From: Cyanobacteria bacterium HKST-UBA02
GTDB lineage: Bacteria; Cyanobacteriota; Vampirovibrionia; Obscuribacterales; Obscuribacteraceae
DNA: 13,514 nt
NCBI GenBank assembly: GCA_020431945.1
Contig: JAGQHH010000546.1
Location: forward strand, 1 to 13,514
Direction of reading: 5' to 3'
Under the pieces are notes generated by a model, which was not told where the DNA came from, did not search any database, and worked only from the letters and a program-made list of their open reading frames with translations. Positions 7,301 to 13,376 of this stretch are shown here, piece after piece (the stretch's first letter is position 1; each line of letters starts with the position of its first letter). A program made the translations under genes and the position numbers.

Positions 7301-10201
7301 CGCAACGACAGCATCGCCATGGACGGCAAGATCGTCCCCTTCGACTATGAAGAGGAAGCCCGCAATGTGGCGAAGATGCAGGAGATGCTCCGCACCGGCA
7401 AGAATCCCGATACCGGCGAGACGGTCAATCTTACCGACGCCGACCGCTTCCAGTTGCACCGCGGCATCATCAATACTTTCCGGATTGCTCAGAACCAGGT
7501 GGATTATCGCCTGCAACTCGCTGAGAAGCTGAGAGTAGCCGGCCAGTACGAGGATGCGACCCGGTATTACAACGAGGCCATTGAAAAGGCCGACTTGATC
7601 AAGAAGAACTTCATGCCCGACGGCAAGGACATGATCAAAGCCGAGATCGAGCTGGCCTCCACCGATACCGCAGCCATGGACAATGCTCCGCGCTTCCCCG
7701 TGGAAGCCGGTGGCGAGCCCTCGGTAGGCTATGCCGATGTTCTCAACGAAGGAATCGCCAGGATCTCCGGAGCTTCTGGCTCCTCGCCTCTGAGACTGGC
7801 GCCGGTCGAAGCTCGTATATATGCCGCCAACCATGCCCTGGGCGCCAAAGCCGAGAACTCCGGTCAGTTCCGCCCCGGTGTCACCTTCAACGAGAACGGC
7901 ACCGACAAGCCCATGCCTATCTGGACAGACACTTACGGTCAGCGCCCCGGTTGGAGCGGTGCCGAGGGTGGACGTCTCATTAAAGAAGCGGTGGATCAGT
8001 TCGAGTCTATCGAAGGCTATAACCCGCTCAAGGCGGAGAATCAGGCCAGGTCGCAGCTCACAGGTCAGATGGGAGTGCTGGTCGACCGTGCCAAGGGCAT
8101 GAGCGATGAGCATTTGCAGTCTTTCCTCAAAGAGACCAGCGGATTCGACCAGGCGCTCTCCTTCGGAGCAGCCATGACCGCTGCGGGCTTGCTGCTCGTA
8201 GCCACTGCCGGAACCCGAGGCAAGGAAGGCAAACCGGTTGTCGCTTCCATGACGCGCTCTCTGCTGCGCGTGGGAGCAGCCGTCACCGTCGCCGGTGGCG
8301 TCCACGCCCTCACTTACAAGGGGCTTACCGGAGAGTGGGAAAGACCTCAGGATGCTCTCTTCCATGGAGCCGCCTCCACCCTCACCGCCGGTGTCATGTA
8401 CAAGATGATCCGGGGCGAGAAAGGCAATCTCAATCTCATCAACCAGGAGTGGACAGCCAGCGCCATGCGTGGTCTCAGCGCCCGGGCACCGAGGCTCGCC
8501 GGTCTGGTGGAGAGGACAGGCGGTACTTTCGGCGATGCCACCGGCAAGATCAGCTCTCAGGACGTGGGCCGGATCGCCGAAGCAGGCGGTTTCGAGACCG
8601 CCGAATCGATTGCCGCGGGCTTCCGCCGTATCGGTCTGGATGATATCGCCCTCAAGTTCGATCCGGCTACGAGTGGCTTGAAGGCAGGCACCCGGGCCGG
8701 GACTGCCGAGGTAGCCAGGATAATCGAGGCCAATGGTCTCAAGAACAATGTATTCGAGATGATGAGCCTGGTCGGACGCAACACCAAGTTCGACGCCGGT
8801 GCCATAGCGCGCTCTCTGGAAGGGCAGGGTGTCCGTACCCTGGACGATTTCGTGGCTATGACCGAGAAGCCTCTCACTTCTCTGCGTGCAGGCAGCCAGG
8901 AGATCGTCAAAGCCGGGCTTCCTGACGATACACTGCTGGCCGACGCCGCCAAATCTGGCAATTCAGCTCTGGACGATGCCTTCCTCCAGGCAGCCAAGGA
9001 TAACAAGATCACCCGGGTAGGCGATCTGAAGAAATTCCTGGCAGAAGGCGGCGGCTACGAGAAGCTGACCATGGCCGAGCGCTGGCCGATTATCCAGGCT
9101 ATGCGCAATGCCGGTCTCGAAGGCAGCACTTCCATGAGCGAAGTGGCAGCCCGGGGCGTTCAGATCTTCGACGTCGGACTGGGCTCCCGTAACCTGGGTA
9201 AAGAGTTCCGTCTCAAGAATACCCAGTCGGCAGCCTTCGCCGAAGCCAGCGAAGGAGTGGCCCCGAGCGGTGTTCGCGAGCGTGTCTCCCAGTGGGGCTC
9301 CGATATGTGGTCCGGCGCCAGACGGCAGGTCCAGGTCTCGCCCCTGGAAGTCACCGAAGCCACAAGCGCCCGGGATCTTGCCCGAATGCCTCGCCAGGTG
9401 GAGATCTTGCAACGCAACCGCAATTATCTCAAGGGTCTTGTCGGTCTCGGTCTCTACCGCAATACCTCAAGAATCTACGAGCTCACCCAGGGTGGCATGT
9501 CTCTTGGCGATGCCTTTGTGACCTCCAACTTCCCGACCCAGCATGTCCGGGACAACGCTTCCATGTCCGAGATCGTGACAGCCAAAGTCATGGGTCCCTT
9601 CATGTCGACTCCTCTGGCGCCGCTTCTGACCATGAAGATGTTCTCGCCCACCGGCCGGGCCGTACCTCTGTGGAGCTCGCCAATGGGCAAGACCATGGGT
9701 ACATGGGGCAAAACCATGGAGTATATCGGTCCCAATCAGAGACTGTGGCAGAACCTCACCTCCACCTCCGCTTCCTCGAGCATGGACGGACTGGTGGCCC
9801 GGAGTCTCACCGGAACCCGCAATGCCGTGGTACCCATGGTCGGTCTCAGTACTCCCCTGGCGATCAGCACTTTCTTCGACGACTACGGCGAAAGACAGTT
9901 CGCTCAGGACGTCAGAACCAAGCTGGATTATGCCGGTCAGGAGGAAGCCAACGCTCCCTTCGTGGATGGCCATCGCGAGCTCAAGACCCTGCGCGAGTAT
10001 CTCGACGAGCAGACCAAGAAAGCCTCTGATGAAGCGGCTGCTCGTAAAGCTGCCGAAGACGAGGCCGCCCGCAAGAGAGCCGAAGATGAAGCGGCTCAGA
10101 ACGCCGGTGAGACCCAGAACGGTGCCGACGCTCAGCCGAAACCGGTGGTCAATGACGGGCAGCCCGGAGGCAATGTCCAGGCCAATCCCGACGACTTCTA
10201 A
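4376..10201 (+). CDS. Giant cysteine-free multidomain protein with Gly/Gln/Asp linkers, TPR-like repeats and a hydrophobic core; function unknown
   Basis: 1941 residues from ATG 4376. I do not recognise a named family. Layout: hydrophilic N-tail (1-40); Gly/Gln linker (41-63); helical segment with a TPR-like unit (about 258-299); linker of GQGQDQ units (333-360); long helical region with a TPR-like pair (about 822-851); third linker (879-903); helical region with a clear TPR-like unit, LRVAGQYEDATRYYNEAIEK (within 1043-1078); three hydrophobic Gly/Ala-rich helices (about 1260-1279, 1296-1314, 1327-1345); a C-terminal region of about 520 residues rich in short helices; an Ala/Glu/Lys helix (1872-1908); polar tail. 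There is no cysteine and no N-terminal signal peptide. The hydrophobic block suggests membrane contact and cysteine absence suggests life outside the reducing cytoplasm; both are inference. A phage tape-measure protein has similar composition but no phage genes adjoin. It has its own leader and probably its own promoter. Confidence 0.85.
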   Translation: MAFETGDANSKGGNQQQGSVVDDILHLKDDKGSGQAADTTGQAQGHGQVKDQGQGQGQGQDQGENATVQASDTTGRHDDAVTGDPAQVSRQATERLSTEAHETEVEQANSGGPKPVPKELEGEIVFDQPAPRREATDNAGDNTGGRVETLDEIIRNAGAIQKEVNDVVQHMDAAGARLREINVGNPSEQEKDQRLLRAMDSFTEATKVVTPEEQEAYKRQREIVKKAMESETDVEKLKELKIIERNLNVLEHAPGFTRGNAALALYQAGKIRPVEMDGQMISPARKWLEDAIKADPSLIRDENFHRRRREIERKFDVDIAKDMIDFIDTSARSQGSGQDRVQGQGQDQGQGQDQGQGQDRPRPVGDGTDNGVEQTQPGNLSPSRNGKSPYENAAAAFQAVSVVDESGTRHIKWPDDPAEAQRIKAQFEQAIADADAGDTPNRAALEERIADAENKKVQTQLETSKGTETVAQTAVRVTQSMTQVFGNLPAEKQDPAKDLFVKMNEAKTMDDYQKSATELKTLVGENPEFDTLMADHAKAAETYINFSNQSELLSRKLAFEVNDSATVRSLYATALKESGNAEDQTKVKELSADAYGRNIDGTLIDQFRNDALANGVTPATLLDAALKRPEQDKDGGSYGGMSLDVMAAEASLLFNIARGANKPEGEMPDQATLTANTAAALEQFGPLFDRLENVTGGKVTESEANRAKIIEQRDQLLPQEPEKKTRALELQGQISGFDGFNDAEIDKARVLITPDASAEDVAAARKALTDGGKGEWLGKFDEWRGLVGDNAGKLLMLQGLEYNNDSQTVTFRDLQFRARGMHSQALLDGGKPEEAKTKLKEALDGLPEDMRGQYAGSPKVSELAGKVGLDLAPYNPVANQGDQGTGDRTGDQGQGQSQGTVDRTADGGDAALPPRDARLASMSDTELMQSIVDAATVKVKATDAEGKVTEGILENNDLIQKNIQPIRVGLEELIRRNDSIAMDGKIVPFDYEEEARNVAKMQEMLRTGKNPDTGETVNLTDADRFQLHRGIINTFRIAQNQVDYRLQLAEKLRVAGQYEDATRYYNEAIEKADLIKKNFMPDGKDMIKAEIELASTDTAAMDNAPRFPVEAGGEPSVGYADVLNEGIARISGASGSSPLRLAPVEARIYAANHALGAKAENSGQFRPGVTFNENGTDKPMPIWTDTYGQRPGWSGAEGGRLIKEAVDQFESIEGYNPLKAENQARSQLTGQMGVLVDRAKGMSDEHLQSFLKETSGFDQALSFGAAMTAAGLLLVATAGTRGKEGKPVVASMTRSLLRVGAAVTVAGGVHALTYKGLTGEWERPQDALFHGAASTLTAGVMYKMIRGEKGNLNLINQEWTASAMRGLSARAPRLAGLVERTGGTFGDATGKISSQDVGRIAEAGGFETAESIAAGFRRIGLDDIALKFDPATSGLKAGTRAGTAEVARIIEANGLKNNVFEMMSLVGRNTKFDAGAIARSLEGQGVRTLDDFVAMTEKPLTSLRAGSQEIVKAGLPDDTLLADAAKSGNSALDDAFLQAAKDNKITRVGDLKKFLAEGGGYEKLTMAERWPIIQAMRNAGLEGSTSMSEVAARGVQIFDVGLGSRNLGKEFRLKNTQSAAFAEASEGVAPSGVRERVSQWGSDMWSGARRQVQVSPLEVTEATSARDLARMPRQVEILQRNRNYLKGLVGLGLYRNTSRIYELTQGGMSLGDAFVTSNFPTQHVRDNASMSEIVTAKVMGPFMSTPLAPLLTMKMFSPTGRAVPLWSSPMGKTMGTWGKTMEYIGPNQRLWQNLTSTSASSSMDGLVARSLTGTRNAVVPMVGLSTPLAISTFFDDYGERQFAQDVRTKLDYAGQEEANAPFVDGHRELKTLREYLDEQTKKASDEAAARKAAEDEAARKRAEDEAAQNAGETQNGADAQPKPVVNDGQPGGNVQANPDDF
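4496..4564 (+). repeat. Gly/Gln-rich low-complexity tract 1
   Basis: Within the giant gene. GGGCAG-type hexamers repeat at 4532-4555, giving alternating Gly-Gln, then Asp-Gln. It separates the N-tail (which carries the short motif shared with the downstream protein) from the first helical segment. Confidence 0.75.
5372..5455 (+). repeat. Tandem 18-base repeats encoding GQGQD(Q/R), tract 2
   Basis: Three consecutive 18-base units at 5402-5419, 5420-5437 and 5438-5455 encode GQGQDQ, GQGQDQ and GQGQDR, preceded by a diverged unit (GSGQDRVQ, 5378-5401). Units differ mostly at synonymous or near-synonymous positions, so the amino-acid pattern appears to be kept while the DNA drifts. Copy number could vary between strains. 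Confidence 0.8.
7010..7084 (+). repeat. Gly/Gln/Asp-rich linker, tract 3
   Basis: Encodes residues 879-903 of the giant protein, with irregular GDQG, GDRTGDQG and GQSQG units. It is less regular at DNA level than the second tract. It separates the central helical region from the segment carrying the clearest TPR-like unit. Confidence 0.65.
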
Positions 10202-10209
10202 CAGGGCGG

Positions 10210-10242
10210 GGATTTGCCAGGATAAAGACCTCTGGAAAATCT
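10210..10242 (+). repeat. Hairpin between the two long genes
   Basis: GATTTGCCAG (10211-10220) pairs with CTGGAAAATC (10232-10241) over ten positions with a single G-A mismatch and an 11-base loop, plus a G-T pair outside. It starts 10 bases after the TAA of the giant gene. It has terminator-like geometry but no T-run, so it may be a weak or factor-assisted terminator, an mRNA 3'-end stabiliser, or part of the next gene's control region. Confidence 0.5.
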
Positions 10243-10254
10243 GTCCAAAATGGG

Positions 10255-10271
10255 CATAATCTGCATATAGA
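10255..10271 (+). promoter_or_regulatory. Weak -10-like elements before the split long gene
   Basis: CATAAT (10255-10260) and TATAGA (10266-10271) each resemble a -10 hexamer, with no convincing -35. A start of transcription near 10267-10278 would leave a leader of 35-45 bases before ATG 10314. Confidence 0.22.
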
Positions 10272-10313
10272 CGAGTGTCCCATTACATTCGTTTTTTCAT
10301 GAGGCTCCTTTCC

Positions 10314-12224
10314 ATGGGCAACCCCTTCGAGCAAAAAGCCGATAACAGCGGTCAACACCACGATACTCCTGCCGGTCTCACTCTGGTCGATATCGCAGTC
10401 ATGGACAAGCCCGTCAGCACCAAGCCGGCAGGCAACAACGCAGACCAGGCCGGTGACCGCCGTACCGAGACCACCCCGGGTGGCTCGGATAGAGTAGCCG
10501 TCAATGACCGGGTCGAGAACAAGGATCCGGATGCGCAGCGCTTCGAAGAACTGAAACGTATGTCGGAGCAGCTTCAGGTGCATGATTCGAGAGTACAGGA
10601 ACAAGATCGAAAGCTCGAGCTCTATTCGGGCAATCCCTCAGTGGCTGATCCTGAAGTGGTGCGACGCTCCAAGATCACGATCAGGGACGAAGCCAAGGCT
10701 GCCATCGATGTTGCCGACACGATCCCGCTCGATGGCGACAACGGTGTTGTCAAGATGCGAGACCGGAACTATGTCCGGATCAGAGATGCTGCCCGAGAAC
10801 TCGGTTTGCTGCCGGCTTCCACGGGTTCGGATAACGGACTGCAAGGAATTTCCGGCGAAACCCTCGGGGCTATCCGGCAGAATGTCACTCGCGATGCGAT
10901 GATCGCCAAATACAATGCTCCGGGAACCACCGCCGAGACCCGTCAGAAACTCGACGATCTGCGCAAGCTCATGGAGCGGGACGCTGTCTACGACCAGCTC
11001 ATCCACGCCCGGAGCTTCACCAATCTGCGGATGGCGGACCAGACTTCCAAAGGCAACACCAATCCCGAACTGAAGCTTGGCGAGGACGTGCCCCAGGGGC
11101 AGTATATGGATGGTTTCCGCTATCTGATGCGGGCTCGCCTGCACGAAGAAGAGACCAAATACACCGAGCCCGGTGCCCGGGTGAGCGCTCAGGTCATGGA
11201 TGGTCTCAAGGGGATCTATCAGGATTCCCAGACGACCACGGATATGCTCAAACTGCTCAAAGAAGGCACCGATGCCGGTGGGCATCAGGACAGAGTGACC
11301 GAGAGAGACAGATTCAGACAGGCTGCCGAAATGGCATCCAATATGGACCTGGCTACCATAATCGACCAGGCCGGCAAGCAGGAGAATATCGACTCCGGTC
11401 TCTCTAAAGAAATGGTCGGCATGGTCACCATCGCTAATGGCGCCAAGCTCGAGTATGCCAATATCCTCGTCAGAGAAGGCAAATACGACGAGGCTGCCAG
11501 ACTTTTCGATTCGGTGAAGGCCGAGGATTTCCGCAACGCCAATCTGTATAAACAGAAAGGCGACCTCATGAAAGAGCGCGAAGATCTGGACAAAGGCAAT
11601 AAGTCCGAAGAGGAGAAAGCCAGAGAGAGACAGAGAATCGATCAGGAGATCAAGCGGATCGATGCCACCGCCGGTCCGATGCTGATTTATGGTGTCGGCG
11701 AGAACGGCCAGATCACGCACCGCCAGTATGGCAATATCGACACCGCCGCTCTGGAGAACAAGCTCACCCTGGGTGTCACCAGCGTGCAGCCCCAGGCCTG
11801 GGACAACTCTTACAACAATTTCGTCAAAAACTTGAAAGACGGCAATTACGGCAAGAACGGCGACAATCCTACCGGCGCTTTCAAAGACGTCCGGGATATG
11901 TATAAGGCCAATACCCTGATGCGCCGCGATATCGAGCAGCGCAACCAGGCCGATGAGACCCGCAAGACCGAGCTCGAGCGCGAGCGCCAGAATCTCGGCA
12001 CAAGCGACCTCAGCGAGAGCGCCAGAAAGATCCGTCAGGACAGTATCGATCAGGAGATCAAAATCCTCGACGCCAAGGTCCAGGCCCGGGATCAGCAAAT
12101 CCGCCAGCAAGATCGCATGACCAAGTACATGAACGGTCTGCTTGCGCAGGGCTGCGATGATATCGGCACCGCCCGTGGTCTCTACAAAGAAGTCAACGAC
12201 GACATAGTCAAGCAATTCGAATAG
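10314..12224 (+). CDS. Long helical/TPR-like protein ending at an in-frame amber codon (N-terminal part of a split gene); function unknown
   Basis: 636 residues from ATG 10314, preferred over GTG 10275 and ATG 10299 because GAGG (10301-10304) stands 9 bases upstream, the same layout as the preceding giant gene. Not a family I recognise. A polar, probably disordered N-tail (1-70) carries a short GLTLVDIAVM stretch resembling GSVVDDILHL at the N-terminus of its neighbour. The rest is helical, with a TPR-like unit (ANILVREGKYDEAARLFDSV, within about 378-420) and charged coiled-coil segments (about 435-455 and 550-605) that share IDQEIK (442-447 and 578-583). One cysteine, Cys614. No signal peptide. 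The TAG at 12222 is followed by 373 further sense codons in the same frame, so this is probably the front part of a 1010-residue protein, broken by a nonsense mutation or read through. Confidence 0.8.
   Translation: MGNPFEQKADNSGQHHDTPAGLTLVDIAVMDKPVSTKPAGNNADQAGDRRTETTPGGSDRVAVNDRVENKDPDAQRFEELKRMSEQLQVHDSRVQEQDRKLELYSGNPSVADPEVVRRSKITIRDEAKAAIDVADTIPLDGDNGVVKMRDRNYVRIRDAARELGLLPASTGSDNGLQGISGETLGAIRQNVTRDAMIAKYNAPGTTAETRQKLDDLRKLMERDAVYDQLIHARSFTNLRMADQTSKGNTNPELKLGEDVPQGQYMDGFRYLMRARLHEEETKYTEPGARVSAQVMDGLKGIYQDSQTTTDMLKLLKEGTDAGGHQDRVTERDRFRQAAEMASNMDLATIIDQAGKQENIDSGLSKEMVGMVTIANGAKLEYANILVREGKYDEAARLFDSVKAEDFRNANLYKQKGDLMKEREDLDKGNKSEEEKARERQRIDQEIKRIDATAGPMLIYGVGENGQITHRQYGNIDTAALENKLTLGVTSVQPQAWDNSYNNFVKNLKDGNYGKNGDNPTGAFKDVRDMYKANTLMRRDIEQRNQADETRKTELERERQNLGTSDLSESARKIRQDSIDQEIKILDAKVQARDQQIRQQDRMTKYMNGLLAQGCDDIGTARGLYKEVNDDIVKQFE
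12222..12224 (+). other. In-frame amber (TAG) codon splitting the long gene
   Basis: The reading frames before and after this TAG are identical, and the 12 codons between it and the next ATG (HPEAKGHGADF among them) read as ordinary protein. A single C-to-T change from CAG would produce it. A 5-bp stem (GCACC 12227-12231, GGTGC 12249-12253) lies just downstream. TAG also ends the carbonic anhydrase gene, so general reassignment of TAG is not indicated. Confidence 0.7.
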
Positions 12225-12260
12225 CAGCACCCGGAAGCCAAAGGTCATGGTGCCGATTTC

Positions 12261-13346
12261 ATGAAGCGGGATCAGTACAAAGACGATCCCATGGTCAAGC
12301 TCAAAGGCCAACTCGAGCTCGATGACCGCATGCACGAAGTGCGCGGCGGCTTCGGTGGCTGGATGGAGCGCAACTGGAAGACCGTCGCTATCGGCGCCGC
12401 AATTGTGGTCGGTGGTATCGCTACTGGTGGTGCCCTCTGGGTAGCTGGAGCGGCTGGTCTCGGTCTGGCTGCCACCGCCGGTGTGGCCATCACAGCTGGT
12501 GCTGCCGGTGGTGCTCTGGGTCACTGGGGCGGCGAGAGCATCGCCCGACAGAAGATCGCCGGCGTGGACAGTCTTATAGCCGGAGCAAAGATAGGCGGTG
12601 TCGAGGCAGCCATGATCGTGGCACCTTATGCCCTGGCCGGTGGCGCCACCACCGCCGGTACCGGTCTGACCGTGGCAGCGAGAGGCGCCAATCTCTTCAA
12701 ATACTCACTGGCTACGGGTTACGGCATATCCGCCTCCACCAATGCCATGGAGCTGGCCGCCGGTCTGAAAGATTTCAAAGGCGCTGCCATGGGTACCGTA
12801 TTCGAAGGAGGTTCCAACGCCCTCTTTATCGGTGCTGCCGGCAAGATGCCTTTCGTCAAGCCCGGTGTGATGTCCTCTTCGGTAGAGGCAGGCACTTTCG
12901 CCAGCCAGATGGGCAGACAGGTCCTGCAAAATGGAGTCTGGCGTCCCCTGGCAGGTTATACCGCCATCAACGAGTCGGCGGAGCTGCTGGGCGATGGAAT
13001 GGCCACCGGACTGTCTTATCTGGGACAGCACGACGAAGGAGCCGAATTTGCTTATCGGCATATGAACGGTGGCAGCCCCGGCGAGTACCGCTGGGACCAG
13101 AGCCATGTGGACGGCTGGATCACTCCCATGGTCTCGAGCTGGCTGCGGGACGGCTTCGACCCGAATACTCAGCGGGGACGCACTTCCATCGATCAAAACC
13201 GGCTCATGCTCGGCCTCGATGGGACGGCGGGCAACGCCTTGTTCGTAGACCGTAACAAGGCCAGACCCTTCCGACCGACCTCTCCTGGAAGCCCCCGGAC
13301 GCAACCTTTCTTCTTTATCGACCCCGAGCGTGGCAACGTCTACTGA
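12261..13346 (+). CDS. C-terminal part of the split long protein: Gly/Ala-rich hydrophobic block plus tail; function unknown
   Basis: 361 residues if started at ATG 12261, in the same frame as the preceding 636-residue stretch and only 36 bases after its TAG. No SD lies at a workable distance from this ATG, so independent translation looks poor; reading from 12225 after suppression is the alternative. An amphipathic charged lead-in (GQLELDDRMHEVRGG) is followed by a Gly/Ala/Val-rich hydrophobic stretch (about 41-90, with TVAIGAAIVVGGIATGG at its start) resembling a glycine-zipper membrane hairpin, then a second hydrophobic segment (about 114-143) and a polar C-terminal tail of about 170 residues ending FFFIDPERGNVY. 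No cysteine. The helical region followed by a hydrophobic block and tail repeats the plan of the 1941-residue protein. Function cannot be assigned; a membrane-inserting role is inference. Confidence 0.75.
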   Translation: MKRDQYKDDPMVKLKGQLELDDRMHEVRGGFGGWMERNWKTVAIGAAIVVGGIATGGALWVAGAAGLGLAATAGVAITAGAAGGALGHWGGESIARQKIAGVDSLIAGAKIGGVEAAMIVAPYALAGGATTAGTGLTVAARGANLFKYSLATGYGISASTNAMELAAGLKDFKGAAMGTVFEGGSNALFIGAAGKMPFVKPGVMSSSVEAGTFASQMGRQVLQNGVWRPLAGYTAINESAELLGDGMATGLSYLGQHDEGAEFAYRHMNGGSPGEYRWDQSHVDGWITPMVSSWLRDGFDPNTQRGRTSIDQNRLMLGLDGTAGNALFVDRNKARPFRPTSPGSPRTQPFFFIDPERGNVY

Positions 13347-13354
13347 AGACGATT

Positions 13355-13373
13355 TCAAGTAGCCTATACTTGA
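13355..13373 (+). repeat. 7-bp perfect hairpin abutting the glycosyltransferase start
   Basis: TCAAGTA (13355-13361) and TACTTGA (13367-13373) form a perfect stem with a 5-base loop, extendable by two wobble pairs into the GAGG just before ATG 13377. There is no T-run, so it is not a classical terminator. It could be an operator (it covers the -10-like TATACT) or an RNA hairpin shielding the start region. Confidence 0.5.
13365..13370 (+). promoter_or_regulatory. Candidate -10 element with possible leaderless start
   Basis: TATACT matches the -10 consensus at five of six positions. Transcription would begin about 6-7 bases downstream, at or next to ATG 13377. No good -35 is seen. The GAGGG touching the ATG is too close to act as a normal SD, which agrees with leaderless translation. 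Confidence 0.3.
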
Positions 13374-13376
13374 GGG

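Noticed and set aside
6332..8365. 677-codon open frame on the minus strand inside the giant gene
   Set aside because: Its translation is Leu/Gly/Ala/Ile-biased without a recognisable domain and mirrors the codon bias of the plus-strand gene, which has an SD, TPR-like units and hydrophobic helices.
12222..12224. Genome-wide reassignment of TAG as sense
   Set aside because: The carbonic anhydrase gene ends in TAG at exactly its family length, so TAG works as a stop in this genome.
10638..12524. 628-codon open frame on the minus strand across the amber codon
   Set aside because: Antisense shadow of the helical, charged plus-strand protein: no domain, biased composition, no SD noted. Its openness across 12222 says nothing about the TAG.
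4376..13346. Phage tape-measure or prophage module
   Set aside because: Size, helicity and cysteine absence are similar, but there are no capsid, tail, portal, lysis or integrase genes, and the flanks are ordinary chromosomal genes.
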